Below are positions 1-7,681 of a DNA stretch of 64,000 bases, piece after piece (position 1 is the stretch's first letter; every line of letters starts with the position of its first letter). The stretch spans positions 131,586 to 195,585 of the forward strand of contig NZ_OY730257.1 in assembly GCF_963422545.1 (NCBI RefSeq), written 5' to 3'. The notes under the pieces are model-generated. The model searched no databases. It saw only the letters and a program-made list of their open reading frames with translations, and was not told where the DNA came from. A program made the translations under genes and the position numbers. This stretch comes from an uncultured Flavobacterium sp. Lineage in GTDB: Bacteria; Bacteroidota; Bacteroidia; Flavobacteriales; Flavobacteriaceae.

Positions 1-57
1 TTAACACGAATTAAAAAGTTTTAAATTTGCGAAAATTAGTGAAATTCGTGGCAAAAA
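1..57. repeat. Dispersed CACGAATT-type repeat, partial copy
   Basis: AT-rich stretch carrying AACACGAATT at its left and GAAATTCGTGGCAAA at its right, so it reads as a loose inverted repeat. Related elements occur at 10757-10847 and 29314-29376. The left end may continue outside the window. Confidence 0.5.
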
Positions 58-121
58 ACCTCCAAACGACCACTCAAATAACAGTTTAGCATTTTACGAC
101 TAAACACTGCAAAGTTTTATT

Positions 122-129
122 TATCTTTG
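122..129 (+). promoter_or_regulatory. Probable -7 box of yicC
   Basis: TATCTTTG matches the Bacteroidetes TAnnTTTG -7 consensus and lies 19 bp before the ATG at 149. No clear -33 TTG element was found at the expected distance. Confidence 0.5.
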
Positions 130-148
130 CGCCTTTATACTCAATTAT

Positions 149-1009
149 ATGATACAATCTATGACAGGGTTTGGCAAAGCTTCTTTGCAATTGCCTACAA
201 AAAAAATTACCGTTGAAGTAAAATCCTTAAATAGTAAAGGTTTAGATTTAAACGTAAGAATGCCGTCGCTTTATCGCGAAATGGAGTTAGGTTTAAGAAC
301 TCAGATCTCTACAAAACTTGAAAGAGGAAAAATTGATTTCGGAATTTACATTGAAAGTACTTCTGAACAAACTTCGACTAAAGTAAATGTTCCTGTTGTA
401 AAAAACTACATCGCTCAACTTAAGGAAGTATATCCTGATGCTGATGAAACTGAACTAATGAAAATGGCTGTTCGTATGCCTGATACGCTAAAAACGGAGC
501 GTGAGGAAATCGATGAAAATGATTGGGAACAAATTCAGGTTATCATTGAAGAGGCTTTAGAAAACATTCTGACTTTTAGAAAAGATGAGGGTGAATCTCT
601 TGAAAAAGAATTCAATCTTAGAATATCAAATATTCGCCAATATATGGACGATGCTTTGGCTCTTGATCCGGAACGTGTTCAGGCAATAAAAGACCGTTTG
701 CAAACCGCAATTTCTGAATTAAAAGTGAATGTTGATGAAAATCGTTTTGAACAAGAACTGATTTATTATTTAGAAAAACTGGATATTACAGAAGAAAAAG
801 TTCGTTTGACAAATCATTTAGACTATTTCTTAGAAACCATAAAAGGTACTGAAGCTAATGGTCGTAAATTAGGTTTTATTACTCAGGAAATGGGTCGCGA
901 AATCAATACAATGGGTTCAAAATCGAATCACGCTCAAATGCAAAAGTTAGTCGTGATGATGAAAGATGAATTAGAAAAGATTAAAGAACAGGTTTTGAAT
1001 GTGCTTTAA
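149..1009 (+). CDS. yicC: YicC family endoribonuclease
   Basis: 286 aa, the normal length for YicC. The N-terminus begins with the family signature SMTGFG, followed by the YicC N-terminal domain (about residues 1-155). The C-terminal DUF1732 part ends with the conserved run LGFITQEMGREINTMGSK. E. coli YicC is reported as an endoribonuclease acting in RNA turnover; whether this one cuts the same RNAs cannot be read from sequence. It precedes gmk in the same direction, a common pairing (yicC-gmk). The ATG at 149 is preceded by a TAnnTTTG promoter box and no better start exists. Confidence 0.93.
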   Translation: MIQSMTGFGKASLQLPTKKITVEVKSLNSKGLDLNVRMPSLYREMELGLRTQISTKLERGKIDFGIYIESTSEQTSTKVNVPVVKNYIAQLKEVYPDADETELMKMAVRMPDTLKTEREEIDENDWEQIQVIIEEALENILTFRKDEGESLEKEFNLRISNIRQYMDDALALDPERVQAIKDRLQTAISELKVNVDENRFEQELIYYLEKLDITEEKVRLTNHLDYFLETIKGTEANGRKLGFITQEMGREINTMGSKSNHAQMQKLVVMMKDELEKIKEQVLNVL

Positions 1010-1154
1010 AAAGCCGTAAGCTTTAAGCTGTAGGCCATAGGCAGAAAAACGAAACGAAATAGAAGCTTAAAGCGTAATGCCTAAAGCTTAAAGCATAAAT
1101 GAAAAGCTTAAGGCTTACTGCCCAAAGCTTAAAGCATAATGAAAGCATAAATTA
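1010..1154. repeat. Phased AAGCTT repeat cluster between yicC and gmk
   Basis: AAGCTT occurs at 1018, 1063, 1084, 1104 and 1125. The last four are spaced 21, 20 and 21 bp. Each is embedded in a degenerate unit of the type AAGCTTAAAGCATAA, and the left part (GCCGTAAGCTTTAAGC) is roughly complementary to the right units, so the region can also fold. No gene fits here. Confidence 0.7.
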
Positions 1155-1727
1155 ATGAATAAAGGAAAATTAATTGTCTTTTCGGCACCATCAGGATCAG
1201 GAAAAACAACTATAGTAAAACATTTACTTGGGAAAGAAGATTTGAATTTAGAATTTTCGATCTCAGCAGCTTCTCGCGACCCACGCGGAGAAGAAGAACA
1301 CGAAAAAGATTATTATTTTATTTCGTTAGAGCAATTCAAAAAACACATTAAAGCTGAAGATTTTCTGGAATGGGAAGAAGTTTACCGTGATAATTTTTAT
1401 GGTACTTTAAAATCAGAAATTGAAAGAATCTGGGCTCTAGGAAAAAATGTGATTTTTGACATTGATGTTGCAGGCGGATTACGTATCAAACACAAATTTC
1501 CGGAACAAACTTTAGCAGTTTTTGTAAAACCACCTAGTGTTGACGAATTAAAACGCCGACTAAAGCAACGTTCTACTGAAAGTGATGACAAAATAAACAT
1601 GCGTATCGCAAAAGCTTCTGTTGAATTGGCAACAGCTCCACAATTTGACACGATCATCAAAAATTACGATTTAGATACTGCAAAAGAGGAAGCATATCAA
1701 TTGGTGAAGGATTTTGTTTCTAAGTGA
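1155..1727 (+). CDS. gmk: Guanylate kinase
   Basis: 190 aa, normal for bacterial Gmk, which phosphorylates GMP to GDP with ATP in the cytoplasm. The P-loop SAPSGSGKTT lies at residues 10-19. The GMP-binding region follows (ASRDPRGEEEHEKDYYFIS), with the conserved EWEEVY and YGT segments after it. The C-terminal lid holds KRRLKQR and the closing NYDLDTA. The start ATG at 1155 sits directly after the phased repeat cluster. It is transcribed in the same direction as yicC and nadD. Confidence 0.96.
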   Translation: MNKGKLIVFSAPSGSGKTTIVKHLLGKEDLNLEFSISAASRDPRGEEEHEKDYYFISLEQFKKHIKAEDFLEWEEVYRDNFYGTLKSEIERIWALGKNVIFDIDVAGGLRIKHKFPEQTLAVFVKPPSVDELKRRLKQRSTESDDKINMRIAKASVELATAPQFDTIIKNYDLDTAKEEAYQLVKDFVSK

Positions 1728-1729
1728 AG

Positions 1730-1975
1730 AGTAATTAGTAAATAGTACAAAAATGAGTGAAATAAGATCTTATAAAGATTTATTTATTTGGCAAAAAGGA
1801 ATTAAAATTGTCTCTCTGATTTATCAATTAGTAAAATCATTTCCCAAAGAAGAATTATTTGCTTTAACTAGTCAAACTCTTTACAAAGAAATTTTAAATC
1901 AAATTGAAGAAGAATCAAAAATGATTAATGCTTTTTCTAAGACACTAAAAGACTAATCACTTTTTACTAATTACT
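1730..1975. repeat. 13-bp inverted repeats bracketing a remnant gene
   Basis: AGTAATTAGTAAA at 1730-1742 is the exact reverse complement of TTTACTAATTACT at 1963-1975. The two arms enclose only the 67-codon four-helix-bundle remnant, so the whole insert between gmk and nadD looks like one unit. Confidence 0.7.
1753..1956 (+). pseudogene. Four-helix-bundle protein (23S rRNA IVS type), internally deleted
   Basis: 67 aa. The first 40 residues match the start of the four-helix-bundle family found with 23S rRNA intervening sequences (MSEIRSYKDLFIWQKGI, then FPKEELFALTSQ). The last 25 (EILNQIEEESKMINAFSKTL) match that family's C-terminal helix. Full proteins are about 115-125 aa, so roughly 50 middle residues, including the usual RRA/SIPSNIAEG helix, are missing while the reading frame is kept. 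The gene is enclosed by 13-bp inverted repeats. It probably cannot form the normal bundle, but a small product may still be made. Assignment by motif recognition only. Confidence 0.7.
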
Positions 1976-1988
1976 AGTTACTTTAACT

Positions 1989-2570
1989 ATGAAAATAGGT
2001 CTTTATTTCGGAACTTATAATCCAATTCATGTTGGTCATTTAATCATTGCCAATCACATGGCAGAGTTTGCCGATTTGGATCAAATCTGGATGGTCGTTA
2101 CGCCTCATAATCCGCTAAAAAAGAAAGCAACTTTATTAGACGATCATCAACGTTTGCAAATGGTTTATCTGGCAACAGAAGATTATCCGAAAATTAAACC
2201 TTCAGATATAGAATTTAAGTTGCCTCAACCAAATTATACAGTAAATACTTTAGTTCATTTGCATGAAAAGTTTCCAACTCATGAGTTTTCACTAATCATG
2301 GGCGAAGACAATCTGAAAACGCTTCATAAATGGAAAAACTATGAAGTAATTTTAGATCATTATGATATTTATGTTTACCCAAGAATTTCAGAAGAAGAGG
2401 AGAATATCGAATTAAAATCACATCCGAAAGTTCATGTAATTGATGCGCCAATTGTAGAAATTTCTTCTACTTTTATCCGAAACAGTATTAAAGAAGGTAA
2501 AAACATTCAGCCATTATTGCCTCCAAAAGTTTGGGAATATATTGATCACAACAATTTTTATAAGAAGTAA
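1989..2570 (+). CDS. nadD: Nicotinate-nucleotide adenylyltransferase
   Basis: 193 aa, usual NadD length. It carries the nucleotidyltransferase signature FGTYNPIHVGHL (residues 8-19, with the HxGH motif) and the C-terminal SSTFIRNSI motif. NadD joins ATP and nicotinate mononucleotide to give deamido-NAD; some NadD enzymes also take NMN. It lies convergent to the NAD/ADP-ribose operon, whose last gene makes NMN, so a functional link is possible. That link is inferred from position only. The ATG at 1989 is the only sensible start. Confidence 0.94.
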   Translation: MKIGLYFGTYNPIHVGHLIIANHMAEFADLDQIWMVVTPHNPLKKKATLLDDHQRLQMVYLATEDYPKIKPSDIEFKLPQPNYTVNTLVHLHEKFPTHEFSLIMGEDNLKTLHKWKNYEVILDHYDIYVYPRISEEEENIELKSHPKVHVIDAPIVEISSTFIRNSIKEGKNIQPLLPPKVWEYIDHNNFYKK

Positions 2571-2590
2571 AAAATCAGAATTTAAAAATA

Positions 2591-2726
2591 ATGAATAGCC
2601 TCCTGCTTTAGCTGGAGGTTTTTTATTTTGTAATGGTAAATAGCTTTAGCCGAAATACCTCATTTTTGGCTAAAGCCTCTTTAAGCATATTTTCTTATCC
2701 TCCAGCTAAAGCAGGAGGCTATTCAT
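2591..2726. repeat. 28-bp perfect inverted repeat with an inner hairpin
   Basis: The arm at 2591-2618 (ATGAATAGCCTCCTGCTTTA and onward) is exactly complementary to 2699-2726. Inside, TAGCTTTAGCCGAAA near 2641 pairs with TTTGGCTAAAGCC near 2667, so the element can form a long nested hairpin in the convergent nadD/nadV gap. The rest of this 293-bp gap holds a second inverted repeat and a terminator. Confidence 0.85.
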
Positions 2727-2737
2727 AACAACAAAAT

Positions 2738-2825
2738 ATTGTCATTGCGAGGAACAAAGCAACCACACTAACAAAGTACTAATTAATTTAGCAAATGAGA
2801 TTGCTTCGTTCCTCGCAATGACAAT
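2738..2825. repeat. 26-bp inverted repeat (TTGTCATTGCGAGGAAC type)
   Basis: ATTGTCATTGCGAGGAAC at 2738 and its complement ending at 2825 pair over about 26 bp with two mismatches. It abuts the previous inverted repeat and the nadV terminator. It reads as a dispersed non-coding palindrome; no ORF lies inside. Confidence 0.8.
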
Positions 2826-2827
2826 AA

Positions 2828-2855
2828 AAAAAGCCTGAACATACATTCAGGCTTT
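2828..2855 (-). terminator. Terminator of the NAD/ADP-ribose operon
   Basis: AAGCCTGAA (2831-2839) pairs perfectly with TTCAGGCTT (2846-2854). Read on the minus strand the stem is followed by a run of T, so it terminates transcription leaving nadV. It lies 9 bp past the nadV stop codon. Confidence 0.85.
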
Positions 2856-2863
2856 CGTTATAA

Positions 2864-4333
2864 TTATGCTTCAACATTAATTTCACTTTTAACTCGAGAT
2901 CTGATATTACTCAGAGATTGATCTGTTAAAAGTTTTCCGTCTCTGAAAACTTCTTTCAATTCTCCTTGTTTTTCTTCTTCCCAAGAAACATTATCGGTCA
3001 AATGATATACACCATCAACCAGATCAATTTTCATTAATCCTTTAGCCGATTTTTTAGTTCCGTCATCAGTAATCGGATCTTTAAAAATAGCTCTACCTTC
3101 TCCGTCAACTTCTCCGTAGGTGGCTTTCATTGCAAAACCAAAAGTGTCTCTGGTATTGTATTGGTATGTAAAAGAACCAATTCCTAAAACCACGTTTGTA
3201 GATGCAAAACCTTTTGCTTTTAATCTTTCACAAATCTGGATTGCTCTTGGCACCGTAATACTATCGCCGTAAATGGCTCCAATTTGAGGAATAAGCTCTT
3301 TATATCCTTTTGCATTAACATCACCTCCAAAAACATCCCAAAGAAGCTCTATTACGCCTTTTTTCTCTTCTTGTGTTTTCCCATTCGGATTTCCGCAAAT
3401 AATATCAACCGGATCACCACTATCAGGACGAATTACTACTTTACCTTCTCTTGAAATAATATCCTCTTTTAATCGTGGTAAATAATCCGTTAGAACTTTC
3501 CATAAATCCCAGGTATCAGAAACGATAGAAACAATTCCTTTTGGATAAACTTCAGTTATTAGTCTTTTAAAAGTTTCACATTCACCTTCTGTAGTTCCCA
3601 TACACATTACAGAATGTTCCGTTGCAGCAACTGAACCAGCGATTAATTCAGAATCAGAATTGGCGTTGTAATATTCTTCGAAGAAATCAACAGCAGGAAT
3701 CGTATCAGAACCTGTAAAACTCAACAAATGCCCTGCTGCAGAAGTTATAGCTGCCTCGATTCCGCCCATTCCTCTCATTGAGAAATCATGTCCCTGCCAA
3801 TCTACAAATTCCGGTACAGATGAAGTTTCGTCAGCATATTTGTCTAAAACTTTACGATATTCTTTTGCAATTGTAGCAGAATTACATGGTAACCAAACCA
3901 CTGCAGAAAGTAAGGTTTCAAAATAATTAGTCAACCAGAAAAATTCCGGAAGTGTATTATACATTGTAAACATTGGCACTCTCAAAGGCACAGTTGCTCC
4001 TTCTGGTAATGCTTTAAAAACCATCGGAATATATCCTAAATCATGTAAATCCTCGATATGTTTTGTCCCAACTTGATTTTCGCCTAAATAATTATTGATT
4101 CGGCGTGCGTATTTTTTAACAACTTCTTCTTTTGGTTTTTTAAAGAAATCGGCATCAAAATCATGAATGATATATTTTTTGATGAAATATTGCAATCCAA
4201 AAAACACCACTTCATCAAGACCTTCAATTCTTGATTTTCTAGGTGTCCAGTTAGAATATACTAAAGTAGTTTTGTCTGGATATTGTCTTCTGTGGTCAAC
4301 TTTGTAACCGTCTGTAAGTAATAATGGGTTCAT
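2864..4333 (-). CDS. nadV: Nicotinamide phosphoribosyltransferase (NadV/Nampt family)
   Basis: 489 aa, full length for Nampt, which condenses nicotinamide with PRPP to give NMN. Family residues are in place: GHDFSMRG (about 181), SFTGSDT with the substrate Asp, the phosphorylated histidine in AATEHSV (about 239), SDTWD, and the PRPP-site RPDSGDP (about 300). It is last in the operon, 5 bp after the deoxyribosyltransferase-like gene and just before a strong terminator. A homologous phage enzyme uses ADP-ribose pyrophosphate instead of PRPP to make NAD+ directly. Since the first operon gene is a Prs-like kinase with an altered ribose loop, that alternative should be kept open. Family certain, exact substrate not. 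Confidence 0.93.
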   Translation of the reverse strand: MNPLLLTDGYKVDHRRQYPDKTTLVYSNWTPRKSRIEGLDEVVFFGLQYFIKKYIIHDFDADFFKKPKEEVVKKYARRINNYLGENQVGTKHIEDLHDLGYIPMVFKALPEGATVPLRVPMFTMYNTLPEFFWLTNYFETLLSAVVWLPCNSATIAKEYRKVLDKYADETSSVPEFVDWQGHDFSMRGMGGIEAAITSAAGHLLSFTGSDTIPAVDFFEEYYNANSDSELIAGSVAATEHSVMCMGTTEGECETFKRLITEVYPKGIVSIVSDTWDLWKVLTDYLPRLKEDIISREGKVVIRPDSGDPVDIICGNPNGKTQEEKKGVIELLWDVFGGDVNAKGYKELIPQIGAIYGDSITVPRAIQICERLKAKGFASTNVVLGIGSFTYQYNTRDTFGFAMKATYGEVDGEGRAIFKDPITDDGTKKSAKGLMKIDLVDGVYHLTDNVSWEEEKQGELKEVFRDGKLLTDQSLSNIRSRVKSEINVEA

Positions 4334-4338
4334 ATTTT

Positions 4339-4791
4339 TTATTTTAGTAAATTTTGAATTAACTCTTCTAGTGTTTTAAATTGTTCTATCGAATATCTGT
4401 CGCACACAATATCGACATTGCCCTTGCGCCAAAAGTTTTCTTCTACGACTACTTTCATTTTATTAGATTGAGCATAAAGCCCAAATTCAAGTAAAGATAT
4501 TGGCGACATTGTATTTCCTGCAAAATACATAATAATGATATCTGCTTTTTCTAATGCATTAAGTTCCCAATTAACCTGCTCTTTAAAATTATCATTTTCG
4601 ATCGTTTGTGACCAACTACTATCCCACTCTTTTCTTCTGGGATTAAAAATCACAAATCTGTCTTGTAACAATTCTTCACAACGTTTTTGCCAATTTATCG
4701 CTGTATCCATTTCTATAGATCCTGCCAAAAAAATCGTTTTTTTATCACTTTGCAAAGGAATTTCTTCTGGGGCTCTAAAAATTTTCGTCAT
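4339..4791 (-). CDS. Nucleoside 2-deoxyribosyltransferase-like protein
   Basis: 150 aa from the ATG at 4791. Upstream in-frame ATGs would overlap the previous gene by up to 80 bp, and the 4791 start has an AGGAAG-like site. The N-terminal strand KTIFLAGSIE, a central NPRR and the late ADIIIMYFAGNTMSPISLLEFGLYAQ segment match the deoxyribosyltransferase-like fold, with its catalytic-type Glu in LLEFG. Relatives cleave N-glycosidic bonds of nucleosides or nucleotides. In this operon a NAD- or ADP-ribose-related substrate is plausible, but that is inference. It starts 5 bp after the phosphatase gene and ends 5 bp before nadV. Confidence 0.75.
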   Translation of the reverse strand: MTKIFRAPEEIPLQSDKKTIFLAGSIEMDTAINWQKRCEELLQDRFVIFNPRRKEWDSSWSQTIENDNFKEQVNWELNALEKADIIIMYFAGNTMSPISLLEFGLYAQSNKMKVVVEENFWRKGNVDIVCDRYSIEQFKTLEELIQNLLK

Positions 4792-4795
4792 CTTT

Positions 4796-5527
4796 CTATT
4801 TATTTCTTCCTTTTTCATTTGAATAGAAACTTTGCACTGCATCACTTTGCCAAAACACTTTTGTTTCAACATCAATACAAGTTAGTTTTCCATAAAAACC
4901 GGCTCCTGTGTCAATGTTCCAAACATTACAACCTTGCATCGGAATCTTAATATTGTAATGAAGTGTTGGCGTGTGACCAATGTAAATCTCATTATAAAGC
5001 AATAATCTTTTGGGATATAAAACCGAATCTTTTTGAATTCTTTTATCCATTGTCAAAGCCATTTCCCAAAGTGTTCTATCCCATGAAAAATTACTTGCAT
5101 AATGCTCTTTTTCGGGACCATGCATCGATGAAAAACCGGCATGAATAAACAAATTATTATTCTCGTCTACAAAATAATCTTTCATATTTTCAAAAAAAAC
5201 GAGATGCTTCTCTTTTTGTAACGGATCAATATCTTTATAACTTTCTATGGTTGATTTCCCTCCATGCAAAAACCAAATATTATTTACAACATCGCTCTTC
5301 AACCATTCATGACACCAAACGTCATGATTTCCTCTTATAAAAACACATTCTTGTTTCTGAGATAATTCAATCAAAAAATCAATTACTTGTCGAGATTCAC
5401 TCCAACCGTCAACATAATCTCCAAGAAAAACAAGTCGATCATTTTCTTTAATTTCAACTCGATCCAATAATTGAATTAAAGCTTTTAAGCCACCGTGAAT
5501 ATCGCCAAAAACTACTGTTCGTTTCAT
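4796..5527 (-). CDS. PPP-family metallophosphoesterase
   Basis: 243 aa from the ATG at 5527 (MKRTVVFGDIHGG); a second ATG three codons upstream is equally possible. The metal-binding set of calcineurin-like phosphatases is complete: GDIHGG, GDYVDGW, GNHDVW, then later histidines in FIHAGF and GHTPT. This resembles the bacterial serine/threonine-phosphatase or bis(5'-nucleosyl)-tetraphosphatase group. It sits between the ADP-ribosylglycohydrolase gene, 13 bp away (4 bp if the upstream ATG is used), and the deoxyribosyltransferase-like gene (4 bp). Its target could be a phosphorylated nucleotide, an RNA end or a protein; the sequence does not decide. Confidence 0.83.
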   Translation of the reverse strand: MKRTVVFGDIHGGLKALIQLLDRVEIKENDRLVFLGDYVDGWSESRQVIDFLIELSQKQECVFIRGNHDVWCHEWLKSDVVNNIWFLHGGKSTIESYKDIDPLQKEKHLVFFENMKDYFVDENNNLFIHAGFSSMHGPEKEHYASNFSWDRTLWEMALTMDKRIQKDSVLYPKRLLLYNEIYIGHTPTLHYNIKIPMQGCNVWNIDTGAGFYGKLTCIDVETKVFWQSDAVQSFYSNEKGRNK

Positions 5528-5540
5528 GCTATTCATTTAA

Positions 5541-6380
5541 TTATTTAAATTTATTCGATAGCTCCAAATCTAATTTTATCAAAAAGTCTTTCCCGAACTT
5601 ATCATTTTCTAAATCTTCATACAAAAACGAAGGTAGTACTTTATCACAGTTTTGTTTGTGACTTAAAATCGCCATACATAAAGCTGCGACAGTATCTGTA
5701 TCTCCGCCATAATCTATACTTGTTTTCAAACAATCTTTCATTGATGTTGCTTCAGAAACAATTTTAATAACTGATTGTGTTGTTGGATATCCATGCATGT
5801 CAATTGGAGAATTAATTCTATACGTTTCATTTTCCTTCAACGTTTCATTCAAAAACGGTATCAAAGTCGATCCGTCACCCAAATTATATTTGAAATAATG
5901 AACAGCCAAAGCGATACGTTTTGCACAACTTATTCCTTCGATGGTGTGATGAGAAGTCTTTGCCTGAATTTCGCAAAACTCCATCAATTGATCTATATTT
6001 TTTAGATAACCAATGCCGTATGCTCTCATTGCAGAACCGTTTCCGTTACTACCGTTATTGATTATTTTAATGAAATCAGTTCCATTTGTACTGGCGTCTA
6101 AAGCATTATAAACTCTATCTGAATATCCACGTCTTTTATCTCTGTGAAAAACTTCGACAAACTTATCAGCAACTTTAATCTCATTCCAGTTTTCCTCTTC
6201 TAATAACAATTCTGAAATTGCGATTGCCATTTGAGTATCGTCTGTATATCTTTTATAAATCTCGGTGTAAAGTCCGTGTTTATGATATTGAGTCAGATCG
6301 TTGTTTTGAGAAATAAAATCTAAATCGCGAAATTCAAAACCTGCGCCATATGCGTCGCCTATTGCTGCTTCTAGTATCAT
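5541..6380 (-). CDS. ADP-ribosylglycohydrolase family protein
   Basis: 279 aa. The DraG/ARH fold signature is clear: GDAYGAGFEF near the N-terminus, YTDDTQMA (metal-binding TDD), NGNGSAMR, HHTIEGISCA and the C-terminal GGDTDTVAALCMAIL that completes the magnesium site. Relatives remove ADP-ribose from arginine or other acceptors, or cleave O-acetyl-ADP-ribose. The gene is in the middle of the NAD/ADP-ribose operon, 43 bp after kptA. Its product would release free ADP-ribose, fitting with the macrodomain and NADAR proteins encoded upstream. Which bond it cuts is unknown. Confidence 0.88.
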   Translation of the reverse strand: MILEAAIGDAYGAGFEFRDLDFISQNNDLTQYHKHGLYTEIYKRYTDDTQMAIAISELLLEEENWNEIKVADKFVEVFHRDKRRGYSDRVYNALDASTNGTDFIKIINNGSNGNGSAMRAYGIGYLKNIDQLMEFCEIQAKTSHHTIEGISCAKRIALAVHYFKYNLGDGSTLIPFLNETLKENETYRINSPIDMHGYPTTQSVIKIVSEATSMKDCLKTSIDYGGDTDTVAALCMAILSHKQNCDKVLPSFLYEDLENDKFGKDFLIKLDLELSNKFK

Positions 6381-6423
6381 AAGTATTGTTTTTTGTTGTT
6401 AATTTGAATGGAGTAAATGCTGT

Positions 6424-6972
6424 TTATGATTTGAATTCGATATATTTTACCGGAACTTCATCTGTTAACCAGACATTATTTTCGGATAAATAAAACTTAA
6501 ATCCGTCTCGATGCATTGCACCACTTCTTACCGTTAAAATTTGAGCAGCTCCTCTTCTACTTCCAACTTTTATGGCTGTTTCCAGATCTTTGGAAAGATG
6601 CACATGCTGACGGCTCATTTTTTGTAAACCTTCTTTTTTAATGCTTTCCAAAAACTTTCCAACGGTTCCGTGATATAAAAACTCAGAAGGTTCTGCTTCA
6701 TCCAGATTTAATTCAACTGAAATCGAATGTCCCTGACTTGCTCTGATTTTTGTTTTGTCTTCGCTAAAAGCAAAACGTTTTTTATCGTTATTTTCTACTA
6801 CGTAATCCAGAAGTTCTAAATCTAATCTATTCCCTTTTTTATTACATTTTTCAATTAATTCCGCTACATCTGCCCAACCGTTTTCGTCTAATTTTAATCC
6901 GATTTTTTCTGGCGAATGTCTGAGTACCAAACTCAGGAACTTGCTTACGGTTTTTGTTGTTTTTTCATTCAT
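6424..6972 (-). CDS. kptA: RNA 2'-phosphotransferase (Tpt1/KptA)
   Basis: 182 aa, the usual bacterial size. It shows the KptA core: SKFLSLVLRHSPEKIGL, then the winged-helix-like first lobe with GWADV, and the ADP-ribosyltransferase-like second lobe with LYHGT, HVHLS and SGAMHRDG. The family moves an internal RNA 2'-phosphate onto NAD+, giving ADP-ribose 1'',2''-cyclic phosphate and nicotinamide. Both by-products could be handled by neighbours (macrodomain or glycohydrolase proteins and Nampt). Its start overlaps the DUF4291 gene by 8 bp, so the two are probably translationally coupled. Confidence 0.92.
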   Translation of the reverse strand: MNEKTTKTVSKFLSLVLRHSPEKIGLKLDENGWADVAELIEKCNKKGNRLDLELLDYVVENNDKKRFAFSEDKTKIRASQGHSISVELNLDEAEPSEFLYHGTVGKFLESIKKEGLQKMSRQHVHLSKDLETAIKVGSRRGAAQILTVRSGAMHRDGFKFYLSENNVWLTDEVPVKYIEFKS

Positions 6973-7612
6973 GATTTCCCCAGATTTTAAGTTTTTTATT
7001 CAACTCTTCATCCTTAAAAACGAGCGGCTTTTCGGCAGGAACCAACAAATTCTCTAATTGATTGTTCTGAACAAAACTATATTGCTCTTTGACAAAATCT
7101 GAAATATTTTCGATTTGTAGAATATCTTCTTTGGCAAAAGATTTTATAAAATCATCTCTTAACCCAATCTGAATCGCTCTTCGTTCTAATTTATTCCCGT
7201 AAGGATCATGATCGGGATCCCATTGCAATCTTACTGAGGATGTTTTAACCTCATTTTGCCATTCTTCACGACTTATTCCAAGTGACGAATCGTGAGTAGA
7301 ATAAACTGCATTTTGTAAATATTTTTGAAATGCATCTATTTTAAGATGAATTGCCAGTACAACTTCCTGACCTTCTTTAGTTCCCCATCCGTTTCTGTAC
7401 ATCATCCAAAGAAAATTTGGCTTGATCCATGTCATTCTGCTAAGACTAAATTCTCCGCCAAAAAATTGATTTTTAGCTGCAAATTCACCTATGGTTTTTC
7501 GATAAGATTGATAAACTATAATTTTTTCATCGTCATATTGAGCCATTATATGATAGCCTGATTTTGGCCATTCTGTTATTTGCTCATCATATTTTTTTAA
7601 TTCTATATTCAT
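6965..7612 (-). CDS. DUF4291 family protein
   Basis: 215 aa. Recognised as DUF4291 from the pattern IIVYQSYRKTIGEFAAKNQFFGGEFSLSR, then MTWIKPNFLWMMYRNGWGTKEGQE, and the central VRLQWDPDHDPYGNKLERRAIQIGLR. No signal peptide or membrane segment. Biochemical role is not established to my knowledge. It is translationally coupled to kptA (8-bp overlap) and follows the macrodomain gene by 69 bp. The conserved R/W/D/H-rich blocks suggest an enzyme, and the operon suggests a NAD, ADP-ribose or RNA substrate; both are inferences. Confidence 0.8.
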   Translation of the reverse strand: MNIELKKYDEQITEWPKSGYHIMAQYDDEKIIVYQSYRKTIGEFAAKNQFFGGEFSLSRMTWIKPNFLWMMYRNGWGTKEGQEVVLAIHLKIDAFQKYLQNAVYSTHDSSLGISREEWQNEVKTSSVRLQWDPDHDPYGNKLERRAIQIGLRDDFIKSFAKEDILQIENISDFVKEQYSFVQNNQLENLLVPAEKPLVFKDEELNKKLKIWGNHE

Positions 7613-7681
7613 TTTATATTTTAAATCTCCACAATATTAAATTGCTCGATTTCTTATTTTTTTAATTATTCTTATGTCGTA

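Noticed and set aside
1397..1660. Open frame of 87 codons on the minus strand inside gmk
   Set aside because: Antisense to a clear guanylate kinase; no start signals or recognisable protein.
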